From the NCBI RefSeq assembly GCF_004345425.1, contig NZ_SLVP01000002.1, positions 372,001-436,000 on the forward strand: DNA of 64,000 nt, read 5' to 3'. The translations under genes were made by a program, and so were the position numbers. The first letter of the stretch is position 1. Every line of letters begins with the position of its first letter. A model generated the notes under the pieces. It was given only the letters and a program-made list of their open reading frames with translations. It made no database searches and was not told the DNA's origin. The stretch comes from Paenibacillus sp. BK033. GTDB lineage: Bacteria > Bacillota > Bacilli > Paenibacillales > Paenibacillaceae. This document shows positions 16,963 through 26,600 of the stretch, in pieces.

Positions 16963-18410
16963 ATTTTCCTGTATTTGCTTGGCGTTAACCCGACATGCTT
17001 CTTGAACAGCTTGTTGAAGTGAAAATAGTCTTTGTAGCCCACCCGCTCCACGATTTCATGAACGGATAATGCGCTTTCCTTGAGCAGCTCTTTGGCAAGC
17101 GCGATTCTTTTGCCCGTAATATAGTCCGAATAAGAGGTTCCCGTCTCCTTCTTGATCAGGAAGCTAAGATAACTAAGGCTCAAATGAAACCGTTTTGCTA
17201 CGGCTCCCAGCAGAATATCCTCCGTAAAACTTGAATCGATATAAGCCATAACCGCTTTCACCTGTCCGCTCATAACCGGGAGATCAGGCATTCCCTCCAG
17301 CTCGAAGCCCGACTTCAGCCTTTCAAACACGGCATCCAGCGATGGGTAAGCTCTTGCCAGCTGATCGAAGGTGAGAAATTCGATGTCCCGTTGCGGGCTT
17401 GTCTGGCTGTAATATTTATGAATAAGGGAGATGATCTGATTGTACACGCTTGCGACCTGATCCAGCTGCATGCCAAAGCACTGCTCCGCAAGAAGCTGAA
17501 GGCATTCCAGCATCCGCGCCAGCTTGCGCTCCCTCATGCTCAGCTCCAGCTGCAGCATAACGCCCGAGATCCCGGCGACGCCAGCCTCCTGCTCTTTATA
17601 ACGAACGATGCGCTGGTCCGGATAAAAGCATGACGTGAACAATGCGACATCCGCCGCATGAAGCATCTTGGAGAGCGGATACGACAAATGAGCGGGCATG
17701 CCGATACCGATATGGCTCGCCTCTTGAAGATTGCCGCTTATAAACTCCAGCAGTTCATTGGCATGCGAAGCTTCGTCGTATAGGAGAATATAGGTCAGCT
17801 TGTTCGAGCCTGTTCTAATGACATAACCATCCATCGCGTTCACTTCCCTAAGCCTGCCGGAGGAATCCGTCATTGCGGCATAAGGAAATAGCGCATTGAG
17901 GAGCAAAGCATTCGGATGCTCCGACTTCATACCCCGATTGCTCAGATATTGCCCAATCGGGGTATGGCCGTCGGCATCCAGCAGCTCGAACAACTCGTCC
18001 AGCGGCGCATCGGGGTCGCCGGCAGACCTCTTTTTCTGCTCCAAATGGCTTCTCAGCCGACGAACCGTTTCCAGCAGCTGATCCTTCTCGATTTGCTTAA
18101 GCAAATAATCGAAAGCGCCAAGCCGCAATGCTTGCTGTGCGTATTCGAATTCGGAATACCCGCTTGCCAGAATGACTTCCGTATCCAGCTTCTGCTTGGC
18201 TATTTCATTAAGCAGTTCAATCCCGTTAAGGCCCGGCATCCGGATATCCGAGACAACCGCCTCGGGCTGATGCTCCTCGATAAGCCGCAATGCCGACGAA
18301 CCGTCATAAGCTTCGCCAATAACCCGAAACCCCTCCGACTCCCAGTCGATAAGCTTCGATATGCCGTAAGCTACCCAAGGCTCATCATCCACGATTAACA
18401 CGCGATACAT
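16959..18410 (-). CDS. YesN-like response regulator with AraC-type DNA-binding domain
   Basis: A 483-residue two-component regulator. The receiver domain spans about residues 1-120, with acidic DDE at 8-10, phospho-acceptor Asp55 in SDIRMPG and Lys in DYLLKQ. A middle linker of unknown fold follows. The last about 100 residues are a double helix-turn-helix of AraC type (AKRFHLSLSYLSFLIKKETG and VHEIVERVGYKDYFHFNKLF). The frame extends to 18470, but ATG 18410 has GGAGGAG 7 nt upstream and begins the receiver domain exactly. The gene overlaps the kinase gene by 26 nt, suggesting translational coupling. It is the obvious partner of that kinase and probably controls GH51 and the importer operon. 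Confidence 0.95.
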   Translation of the reverse strand: MYRVLIVDDEPWVAYGISKLIDWESEGFRVIGEAYDGSSALRLIEEHQPEAVVSDIRMPGLNGIELLNEIAKQKLDTEVILASGYSEFEYAQQALRLGAFDYLLKQIEKDQLLETVRRLRSHLEQKKRSAGDPDAPLDELFELLDADGHTPIGQYLSNRGMKSEHPNALLLNALFPYAAMTDSSGRLREVNAMDGYVIRTGSNKLTYILLYDEASHANELLEFISGNLQEASHIGIGMPAHLSYPLSKMLHAADVALFTSCFYPDQRIVRYKEQEAGVAGISGVMLQLELSMRERKLARMLECLQLLAEQCFGMQLDQVASVYNQIISLIHKYYSQTSPQRDIEFLTFDQLARAYPSLDAVFERLKSGFELEGMPDLPVMSGQVKAVMAYIDSSFTEDILLGAVAKRFHLSLSYLSFLIKKETGTSYSDYITGKRIALAKELLKESALSVHEIVERVGYKDYFHFNKLFKKHVGLTPSKYRKI

Positions 18411-20148
18411 AACCGGCTCCTCCTTCGATGGCGTGCGGCGGAAAAGTAATGCTGACGCTCGTCCGTTCATTTAACACGCTGTCAACCTCCAGCGAGGCAG
18501 CTTCCCCGTAGAACAGATGCGTCCGGTTATAAATATTGGAAATTCCGATCCCCTTCTGCTTCCCCTGTTCCCCTGAGGCAAATTCCTGGTTGCCTTTCAA
18601 GCCTTCCCTTAATTCCTGCAGCTGGCTTTCGCTCATGCCGTAGCCGTTATCTTGAATAAGAACCCTGATCCGCTGATCGGCGAGTTTATGGATATCGATC
18701 AATACTTCGCCTTCGCCGAGCTTCCGCTCGAGCCCATGAAATACCGCGTTCTCCACAAGCGGCTGCAGAAGCATTTTGAGCATTGTCTCCTTCAACAAAT
18801 CCTCTTCGCAGCGGATAACGATCTTAAACCGCCCCCTGAATCGGAAATCTATGATTCTCGCATATTCCCTAATATGAGCCAGCTCCTCGGCTATCGTCAC
18901 AAAGTTGCTTCCTTTCACGGCATAGCGGAACATACGCGACAGTGACTCCGAAAGATCGGCAATATCGCGGACATCATGGTAAAAGGCCATGGCGCGGATG
19001 CTTTCCAGCGTGTTATAGAGAAAATGCGGATTGATCTGGTTCCGGAAGGCCGAGATTTCCATTTGTTTTTTGGCCAGCTCAATTTCCAGCATTCGGATTT
19101 GGGTAGAGCGGACTTCATCGCTTAGCTCGCTGATATCGTCCAGCATATTATTCAGCTTTTGGCCAAGCACCCCAATCTCGTTTTTGTGAACGACCTGATA
19201 ACGGCTATCCTCTCCGTTTTTCGGATAGGACTTGATGAAATCCATCAACGATTTAATAGGCTTAAGAATTCGGGTGAAGAAAATAAGCAAAAACATACAC
19301 AGAATGCCGAACATAATGGCGTAGGTCGTAACATTAATCCGTTTGACGGTTCCCAACTCATTAAGCAGCTCGCTCTTGGGGATAATGCTGATCAGCTTCC
19401 AGCCGGAAGGACCTAGCGTAATCGACTGGACGATAAATTTAGGATTCGCCTTCCACTTGCCGACGTTAACCGAGTCGCTGCTCGACACCTTTCCTTCGCT
19501 GGTTAAGATATGATCATTCCGGTCCAACAGCATCACCCGGGAGTTGGCCGTAACTTTCGCGCTTCTCAGAATCGGGCTAAGGTTAGAGACATCCATCACG
19601 TAACGGCCCGTTCCCCGGTATTCCGTTGCGATATGGTTGCTGTCCAGTCCATATACCGGAGCCGTAATGATGTAAAAATGCTCTGTCGGACGGTCATCCA
19701 AATTAACCAACCCGGAGTAGGACATCGTCTGTACGGGGGCTGTCGTCTCGTCCTGGCCCTCGCCAAGTCTTGTCATCAGCTTCCCGCTGCGGTCGTACAG
19801 CTGAATTCCCCTTATATTGGATTTTATGGACATCGTGTTGGCAAACACCGACAGCACTTCGCGGTTCATCAGTACCCGATCCAGCATATCGTCGGTATTG
19901 ATATAGGTCTGCACGCTAGGGCTGTAAAACAAGAAGGTGGATATTCCTTGCATGTCGCTGTCAAAGCTCGTCATCTTCTCATTCACCTGCTGCAGGATAG
20001 TATTGACGGATGCGGTTACCTTCCGTTCGATAATTTGCTGGGCTATTCGGTTCGTAATGATGTAAGTAATAAGCAGCGTGAGCAGCATAAGCGCAATCAG
20101 AATCAAGATTTGCCTCATCAAGCTGGGCTTCCATATCCGGTTCAGCAT
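18385..20148 (-). CDS. YesM-like sensor histidine kinase
   Basis: A 587-residue membrane kinase. There is a membrane segment at about residues 12-32, an extracellular sensor region of about 250 residues (dCache-like by length and position), a second membrane segment (YAIMFGILCMFLLIFF), and a HAMP linker. Then comes a His_kinase domain with the phospho-acceptor His in FRNQINPHFLYNTLESI and an ATPase domain with N-box PLVENAVFHG and G-boxes DNGYGMS and KGIGISN. The frame opens upstream at 20205, but ATG 20148 has AAGGAGATC before it. It most likely senses an extracellular sugar or a loaded binding protein and phosphorylates the overlapping downstream regulator. Confidence 0.95.
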   Translation of the reverse strand: MLNRIWKPSLMRQILILIALMLLTLLITYIITNRIAQQIIERKVTASVNTILQQVNEKMTSFDSDMQGISTFLFYSPSVQTYINTDDMLDRVLMNREVLSVFANTMSIKSNIRGIQLYDRSGKLMTRLGEGQDETTAPVQTMSYSGLVNLDDRPTEHFYIITAPVYGLDSNHIATEYRGTGRYVMDVSNLSPILRSAKVTANSRVMLLDRNDHILTSEGKVSSSDSVNVGKWKANPKFIVQSITLGPSGWKLISIIPKSELLNELGTVKRINVTTYAIMFGILCMFLLIFFTRILKPIKSLMDFIKSYPKNGEDSRYQVVHKNEIGVLGQKLNNMLDDISELSDEVRSTQIRMLEIELAKKQMEISAFRNQINPHFLYNTLESIRAMAFYHDVRDIADLSESLSRMFRYAVKGSNFVTIAEELAHIREYARIIDFRFRGRFKIVIRCEEDLLKETMLKMLLQPLVENAVFHGLERKLGEGEVLIDIHKLADQRIRVLIQDNGYGMSESQLQELREGLKGNQEFASGEQGKQKGIGISNIYNRTHLFYGEAASLEVDSVLNERTSVSITFPPHAIEGGAGYVSRVNRG

Positions 20149-20203
20149 AACGATCTCCTTTTCGCAATAACGGCTGACTGATCCTCCAAATAAAAGAAAC
20201 AAC

Positions 20204-20233
20204 AAAAAAACCGCTTTTTAAGGCGATTTTTTT
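20204..20233 (-). terminator. Weak terminator after the GH51 gene
   Basis: On the minus strand, A-rich DNA, CGC / GCG with flanking A-T pairs, then seven T. It lies between the GH51 stop and the kinase start, so the two genes may be only partly co-transcribed. The stem is short and imperfect. Confidence 0.5.
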
Positions 20234-20243
20234 GAATCTTGCT

Positions 20244-22628
20244 TTATTTCACTCTGAATACCGTAATCGAATGCTTGGGAAAATCGTACGCAAACCGGTT
20301 GCCTTGGACACGGATTTGGTTCCGCTTCGGAGATACCCGATCAGGCGCATCGAAGAAATTCTCGTCATCCAACGAATGGCCGGACATCTCGTGGACATCA
20401 ATGTTCAGAAGCGGCTTCCGCCAATCCTCCAGCACGACGTCAACGTTAACCGGGCTGTCCTGCACATTCACAACCTTTACGATGGTATCGCCGGTTGTCC
20501 GGTCATAGCTTGCGGAATAATACAATGGCTCGATGACCGGCAGCGTATCTTCCGTCACATTGCAGAGCCTGCCGTTAATCCAGGTGCGTATCCGGCGACC
20601 CGACACTTCGAGCTTCAAGTCGTATTCTTTATGATCTTCTACGTTAAAAAGACTTTGGGTGAGGACGGAGCCTCTTCCATCGATATGGGAGGCTATAATG
20701 GAATCCTGATTCTGCCAGCCGCCAAACTCCCAGATCCGCTTATTCTTCCCGTCCGTTTGACCGAACGCGAGATTAAAGCCTTTAGGCCCGCTGATTCTTT
20801 GAGCTTTCAGAGTGATCGTATAGTTCTCCCAATCGGTCTCCCCTAGATCAATTGCCCGGACCTTCGTCCCGTTACGCCGGTCTTCTTCCGTATCGGAGAG
20901 CGTGCAAGGCAAGCCTCCGTTCAGCTCTTTTAATTCCCCGTTGTCGTCGTTAACCAGCGCGATATCCCAATAACGGAATGAGCAGCGGTCCGTCTCAAGG
21001 GTCAACGCTCCGTTGATCGGCTTCTTAGCGTTGGACGGGGCGGCGTCAAGACCACTCGCTTCTATGGCTAACAGCTGATGCCCTTGATGATGCATAAACA
21101 GCTTCTGCACATAATAGTTAGGCGTGCCGTACGCCTCGTGATTGTTGAACCAGATCATATCCGGCTTCCAGTTCACGTAATCGGCGTTGCATAAGAGCGG
21201 TGCGTAACAGGCAAGCCCCACGGCATGCGCGTTTTTCTCGAGCCCCGTCATATAGGCCGCTTCTGCAAGGGCGTTATAATACGTATTCCCCCAAGAGGCG
21301 TATTCGCCCAGGAAAACTTTCGGGTCATCCTCTTTAAAATTGTCGTATCGGTGGTAGTTGGCCAGGAACCATTCCGGCGAACTGTAATAATGCTCGTCCA
21401 CCAGATCCGATCGATGCTCTCTGGCCGATTGCCAGCCGCGTTCATATTCCGTTCCCGCGGCAAAAGGCCCCGAGGAATTAATCACTTTCATGGCCGGATA
21501 CTTCTCTTTAATCGCGCGATGGAAGTACGGGTAACGTTCAAAGAACGGCTCTCCAACCTCTTCATTGCCGATGCCGATATACTCTAGGCCAAACGGCTCC
21601 GGATGACCCAGCTCCGCGCGAATCGCTCCCCACGTAGTCGAAGCATCGCCGTTAGCGAATTCGATCAAGTCAAGCGCATCCTGAATCCATGGCGACAGCT
21701 CTTCAATCGGAACGATTCGGTTGTGATGCGGATCGTATCCGCCCGGCAGAATCGGGATGGGCTTGGCGCCAATGTCTTCGCATAATTGAAAATATTCATA
21801 ATAACCGAGGCCCAGCGTCTGATTGTAACGCCAATTGTTCCTTCTGGCCGGTCTTTGCTCAACGGGGCCTATCGTGTTTTTCCACCGGTACATCGAGTTC
21901 CGGTCATCCGGATTCAGGGAACCGTCATGCACGAGGCAGCCGCCCGGGAAACGCATAAACTTCGGCTTCAGGTCGGCGAGCAGCTTCGCAATATCCTCTC
22001 GCAATCCGCCTGGCCGGTTGAGATACGTCTTCTCCGGGAAGAGGGATACCATATCGAGGTACAGCTTTCCTTGCCCTTTTCCCAGCAGGACAAGACGGCT
22101 GTCCGTATCCGCTGTATTTGACGTTATTACCGCCTCGTATTTGGTCCATTCCGCCGACTTCACCTCAACGACGGCTTCGCCGTAAACGGTACCGTCTTTC
22201 CCTTCGATCGTTACGGTTAGAGGTTCATGGAAGCTGGCATCGCGCCGCGCAAATACGGAGAACAAATAACGGTCGCCTTGCTTGACGGAAATACCGCTGT
22301 TGAACCCCTGGTTCATAAGCCCGACCCCGCTGCCCTCCGCGACAATTTCAATAACGGCGTAATGAGGATTTCGCCCGTTTAGAGGATGACTTTCGCCAAT
22401 GGAAATTTCTGCCTGGCTGCCGCCTCTCTCTACCTTCTCCCAAGCCGTAAAAGCATGGTAATCGGGATGGTCGATGGGATCAAATTCAAACGATCGGTTC
22501 CGAACAAGCTCCGCGTAAAGTCCCCCATCCGCCGCGTGATTCAAATCCTCGAAAAATATGCCGAACAAATCGCCTATTTCCGCGCCCCGTTCTTCCGTGC
22601 GTACCGTTAATGCCGGTTGTGTGCCCAT
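20244..22628 (-). CDS. Alpha-L-arabinofuranosidase, GH51, with inserted carbohydrate-binding-like modules
   Basis: A 794-residue enzyme without signal peptide, so probably cytoplasmic. It removes terminal alpha-L-arabinofuranosyl units from imported oligosaccharides. GH51 landmarks are LFGIFFEDLNHAADGGLYAE at the N-terminus; PKFMRFPGGC; the acid/base site GIGNEEVGEP (Glu356); and the nucleophile site VFLGEYASWGN (Glu442). A beta-sandwich-like insert lies between about residues 85 and 205. Another after about residue 560 (RNGTKVRAIDLG to NGRLCNVTE) looks like a LamG-type or DUF1080-like module inside the C-terminal region. GGAGA precedes ATG 22628. It has its own promoter with a putative activator site upstream and is followed by the sensor kinase pair. 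Confidence 0.92.
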   Translation of the reverse strand: MGTQPALTVRTEERGAEIGDLFGIFFEDLNHAADGGLYAELVRNRSFEFDPIDHPDYHAFTAWEKVERGGSQAEISIGESHPLNGRNPHYAVIEIVAEGSGVGLMNQGFNSGISVKQGDRYLFSVFARRDASFHEPLTVTIEGKDGTVYGEAVVEVKSAEWTKYEAVITSNTADTDSRLVLLGKGQGKLYLDMVSLFPEKTYLNRPGGLREDIAKLLADLKPKFMRFPGGCLVHDGSLNPDDRNSMYRWKNTIGPVEQRPARRNNWRYNQTLGLGYYEYFQLCEDIGAKPIPILPGGYDPHHNRIVPIEELSPWIQDALDLIEFANGDASTTWGAIRAELGHPEPFGLEYIGIGNEEVGEPFFERYPYFHRAIKEKYPAMKVINSSGPFAAGTEYERGWQSAREHRSDLVDEHYYSSPEWFLANYHRYDNFKEDDPKVFLGEYASWGNTYYNALAEAAYMTGLEKNAHAVGLACYAPLLCNADYVNWKPDMIWFNNHEAYGTPNYYVQKLFMHHQGHQLLAIEASGLDAAPSNAKKPINGALTLETDRCSFRYWDIALVNDDNGELKELNGGLPCTLSDTEEDRRNGTKVRAIDLGETDWENYTITLKAQRISGPKGFNLAFGQTDGKNKRIWEFGGWQNQDSIIASHIDGRGSVLTQSLFNVEDHKEYDLKLEVSGRRIRTWINGRLCNVTEDTLPVIEPLYYSASYDRTTGDTIVKVVNVQDSPVNVDVVLEDWRKPLLNIDVHEMSGHSLDDENFFDAPDRVSPKRNQIRVQGNRFAYDFPKHSITVFRVK

Positions 22629-22663
22629 GTCGATTGGATCTCCTTTTTCCTCGTTTTCTTACG

Positions 22664-22692
22664 ATTCTAAGGAGTTGAGCCTGCGAAAACAA
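22664..22692 (-). promoter_or_regulatory. GH51 promoter (-35 TTGTTT, -10 TAGAAT)
   Basis: Minus strand: TTGTTT at 22687-22692, 17 nt, TAGAAT at 22664-22669, about 36 nt before the ATG. The -10 box is good and the -35 box poor, which fits a promoter that needs an activator bound just upstream. Confidence 0.5.
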
Positions 22693-22697
22693 TTCAT

Positions 22698-22726
22698 TAT
22701 CCTGCCTTATAACTGACCTATCCTGC
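22698..22726 (-). promoter_or_regulatory. 21-bp-period direct repeat GCAGGATA, likely AraC-type operator
   Basis: GCAGGATA occurs twice on the minus strand (22698-22705 and 22719-22726), exactly 21 bp apart, that is two helical turns. The proximal copy ends 5 bp before the -35 hexamer. AraC-family regulators bind such direct repeats. The regulator at 16959-18410 is the natural candidate. Confidence 0.5.
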
Positions 22727-22948
22727 TATCCGGTTGCCTAGGGATGTTCGGGTTAACTAGCAACCTACGCATTATAATGTTCTTCTACTCCAGAATCAAA
22801 AACAGAATAAAAACGAGTAATAGCGTTGCAGATAGCTCTCTGCACGCTATTTTTCATGAAAATCATTTCTATCATTTACTGATGCAAGCCGTTTCTAAAG
22901 CGGGCAGCCTCTTTCGAGACGGCACCGGCAGATCAATAACGGCTTTGA

Positions 22949-23488
22949 TTACGTGGCAATCTCCTGCTTGATCGCATGGCTGTTAACCAAAAAGGCAGAG
23001 CGCTCTACCTGATACAAATCATAGATTTGCTCGGCGTAATTAATACGTGCATGCATATACGGATTAAGATCGTTGGCAAGGGTGACGTAGGACAGCTTCT
23101 CGACCGCTTTTTTTGACCGGATGTTTTGCTTGCGGATTTTTAAGAATACCGTTTCAATCTCGTGCTCCAGAAATAGCTCCGAGAAAAAAGCCTCTTTAGC
23201 CAGCCGGTTATAGCCTTTGCCGAAATAAGGAATGCCGATCCACGTAGCCAGGAAGCCTGTATGATTAACGATATCGTAAAGGTCGATACTGCCAATGGGT
23301 TGTCCCGTCTCATTCAGAATCGTTCTTGAAAGGCATGTCCCTTGTTCTTCTTCGACGATCAACTGTTTAGTTGCGAATAAATACTCTTCATACGACTGGG
23401 GCTTGTAACGGATGTACGGGAAAACAGCGGGATCAACCAATAAATGATACAAAGAGTGGCATTCATGCAAATCTCGTTTTTTAATCAT
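22949..23488 (-). CDS. GNAT-family N-acetyltransferase (RimJ/RimL-like)
   Basis: A protein of 179 residues. IRYKPQSYEEYLFATKQL, then TGQPIGSIDLYDIVNHTGFLA, then ATWIGIPYFGKGYNRLAKEAF form the usual GNAT order; the acetyl-CoA pyrophosphate loop is the YFGKGYN segment. The last part (IETVFLKIRKQNIRSKKAVE) is the conserved asparagine helix of RimJ/RimL-like enzymes. The substrate is unknown. The frame extends to 23602, but the extra N-terminus is not family-like. ATG 23488 has AGGGTGA upstream; GTG 23500 is an alternative. Confidence 0.8.
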   Translation of the reverse strand: MIKKRDLHECHSLYHLLVDPAVFPYIRYKPQSYEEYLFATKQLIVEEEQGTCLSRTILNETGQPIGSIDLYDIVNHTGFLATWIGIPYFGKGYNRLAKEAFFSELFLEHEIETVFLKIRKQNIRSKKAVEKLSYVTLANDLNPYMHARINYAEQIYDLYQVERSAFLVNSHAIKQEIAT

Positions 23489-23590
23489 CGTATCTATCAC
23501 CCTGGTCCTTGAAAGTCGTCTTCTCAAGTATATAAAAGGACATGAGGGATTGTATGAACGCCACGTTTTGTTTGTGTAAATGGCGGTTGA

Positions 23591-23625
23591 AAAAAGGACC
23601 ACTCCAAGCTAACCGGAGTGGTCCT
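23591..23625 (-). terminator. Strong terminator after the GH87 gene
   Basis: A perfect 11-bp stem (AGGACCACTCC / GGAGTGGTCCT, 9-nt loop) is followed on the minus strand by TTTTT. It begins 6 nt past the stop codon. Confidence 0.93.
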
Positions 23626-23630
23626 GTTCA

Positions 23631-26600
23631 TTAGTTAAAGGTTAACGCAAATCCGCTTTGCACATAGTTCACGTTCGGGTAGGCGATATTTCTCGTGATC
23701 AGATTATTAAACGTTGCCGAACCGTTCCCCGTATAAGTGTAGATGGCCGCGCCCAGATGAGGGCCAGAGAATCTCGACGTCGTCACCCCGTCTTTGCCGG
23801 TACCGTCAATGGTAACATTGTTAAAGACGATATTCTCGAAGCCTCCTCCGTAACCGAACTGGATCGCATCACGCTGCGCATTAATGATATCCATGTTGGT
23901 AAAGGTTACATTTTTGATCGAATCGTTGGAAGCCTCCAGGTCGATCGCTCCCCGCTCCCCGTTGTACAAGTCCTGACTTGTGCCGCTATTAATGATCGTC
24001 GTGTCCGAGACCGTAATCCCCGTATTGTTCTGGAAGTGGTAGCCCGGGAAGACCGTATTCAGACGGACGCCGGACCCGCCAACGGTATCGATAATCACGT
24101 TGTGATCGGCTTTGTGTCCGCTGCCGCCAAAGAAGGCAATCCCCGCTGCGCGCCAGTTGTTCTCAATGGTGTTATAGGAGAACGTATTGTTTACGCCTGC
24201 GGGAGCGCCGTTTGTGTTACTCGTCCAGACCGCCAAGGCATCGTCTCCGTTATTGCGGAGATTGCTGTTGCGAACGATGGAATTGCTGGTGCCCTGCGAG
24301 AAGTTAACGCCGTCAGCCAGGTTATTGCGGATACGGCTGTTCTCGATTGTCAGCCCGTTCGCGTAAATCGCAGGCGTGTGGGCATAATCCCCCACCCAGA
24401 AGCCGCATTCGAAATGCTCCACCCATACGTCATGGATTTTGGAGTTGGTACCGAAGTTATCCATGAAGCCTTTGTATATCGCATTTTGCCCGTAACGGGA
24501 TCGAAGCTTCGAATTCAGGTAGACGTTGCTGAAGTCCAGCTTGCCGGTAATCCGCAGGGAAATCCCTCCGCCAGCCGCATTGGGGTTCGTGAACTGGATA
24601 TTCGTATACCAGTAGCCCGCTCCCGTAATCGTCAGGTTATTGATCATATTGCTGACCGAACCAATTTCCCACATACTGCCCAAATGGAATGTGCCAGCAG
24701 GGATATACAGGGTCTTATTGGCGGCAACGGCTGCCGTAACGGCAGCTTTAAAGGCAGTCAGGTCATCTTGGCCGTCATTGGCAATCGCGCCGTAATCGGT
24801 AACGGATACCGAATTGGACGGCTGGGCAATAGCGGTCGGAACCTGTTCGATTTCAATAAAGTCTACGCCGTATTCAATACTGTCGTTTCCTTTCTGAATA
24901 CGAATGGTGTCGCCAGGCTGAAGCGGCGTATCCAGCTTCCAGTGCACTTCGTCAAACCGGAACAGCGGACGTCCTCCGCCAGGCGCGTCTGCCGGCATAT
25001 CGCCCGAGAAATATTGCCAGTTATAATAGGAGGTTAAGGCAACGGTCTTCACCTTCACATTGTTGACATAGACGTCCAGTGAACCGTTCAGTCCCATGCC
25101 ATCGGCCGAATCCGGCATAGTAAAGCGCATGGTTACGCCCGCTCCGCCTTCACCCTGCCGGACGGTCCATTGCAGATAAGAACCGCTCGATGGCAGCGAG
25201 ATATATTTCTGGCCGGAAGCTTCCGAAGCTATTAAGGCTTGGTCAAAGGTTGGCGCGGATAACAGCGTTGCTCCGCCGCCGCGTGATGCGTCATCCGTAT
25301 CATAGCGGGTATAGGGTACGCTTGCTCCGCGGATTGAGTACACGACCAGATTGGCGCTGCTGACGTTATTTCCTTGCTTGGATACCGCTTCATTGGCATC
25401 CGCCGCGATGGTTGTCGTTACGGTGTAATTACCGTTAACAGCCGTCCAGTTGCCCGGAATGCTTACGTTAGCCGAAGCACCCGAAGCCAAAGCACCGTTA
25501 TAAGTGCCGTTGAACGTTTGAATCGTGGAACCGGCCGAATTTTTCAAAGCAACGGTAATGGCATGGGAGCCGCCTGCCGAAGCCACGCTACCCTGGTTTT
25601 TCAAATTAACCGTAAAGGCAATCGAATTGCCGGCTACCGGATTGCTTGGCGTCCATGATGTTGTTCCCACAAAATCGGCGCTTGCAATTGGCGCAACCAC
25701 TAATGCCGCAACGTTGGTGTAGCTGTTATTATTGTCGTTAAGCTCGATGATGGCATTGTTCTCGTCTACTTTTGCGCTAGCCGAATAGTTCGCCGCTGTC
25801 TTGCTTCCGACATTTACGGATACCGGAGCTGAAGCACCCGCAGCTAATGCTGCAACCGCGGCGGAACCGGCAAGCTCGTTGTTCAGGTAGAAGTTGACGG
25901 TAGATGCGGCGGAGCCGGCACTGCCAGCGTTCTTAACCGTAGCGTTTAGCGTAATCGCGCTGGACTCGTCCGGGGAAGCCGGCGACCAGGACAAGCCGGT
26001 AATCGTCAAATCCGGATTGGCCGCAGGCGTGCCGAATACCTGGAACTCCGCAATTTGGCCTGCAGGAGCGCCCGAATTGGACGTTATGTTTAATTGAAGC
26101 CGTTTCACGGTTGCCGTAACCGGAATCGTCACGGTATTGCCGGATGCCGGATTAAAGGTATAAGACTGCGATGAAACAAGATTGCCGAAAGTTGTGGTCG
26201 CCTGATTGTGGCCAAGCACTTGAATCGTTTGGGTGCGCGTGCTCCACTCGCTTGCCGGATTCAGCTTTAACACGATGGAAGCGACATCATAGTTTTTGCC
26301 GAGATCAAGCGTCAGCGTGCTTGGGTTGCTGCCGCCTTCCCAATACGTGCTTGTATTGTTATCGTTGGCATTCGAAGCGGCGTACGTTTGCGTGCTAGAC
26401 GACGCCGTTATCGTTTTGCCAATTGCGATATTATCGGTTGCCGGCGGTGTTGGCGTTGGCGTTGGCGTTGGCGTTGGTGTTGGCGTTGGCGTTGGCGTTG
26501 GTGTTGGCGTTGGCGTTGGCGTTGGCGTTGGTGTTGGCGTTGGTGTTGGCGTTGGTGTTGGTGTTGGCGTTGGCGTTGGCGTTGGCGTTGGCGTGCTGGA

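Larger units (their letters stand above)
22629..22948. other. 320-bp intergenic region holding the GH51 promoter
   Basis: No protein gene is supported here. It holds the GH51 promoter and direct-repeat operator (22664-22726). It also holds an inverted repeat GGTTGC / GCAACC (22732-22765) and a 13-bp imperfect hairpin (22888-22923) just past the GNAT stop, which lacks a clear T run. A 75-codon plus-strand frame from 22744 has no ribosome site and no family features. Confidence 0.6.

Noticed and set aside
18385..18410. Apparent gene overlap suggesting a frameshift between kinase and regulator
   Set aside because: Both proteins are complete with all motifs, and the regulator has its own strong ribosome site; normal coupled overlap.
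22744..22971. 75-codon plus-strand frame in the GH51 upstream region
   Set aside because: No ribosome site, low-complexity composition, overlaps the end of the GNAT gene.
23658..25037. 459-codon plus-strand open frame
   Set aside because: Lies wholly inside the GH87 gene on the other strand, has no ribosome site and no family features; it is an antisense shadow.
26446..26594. Short tandem units that could suggest a CRISPR or regulatory repeat array
   Set aside because: Units are 6 bp with no spacers and encode a Thr-Pro linker in frame.
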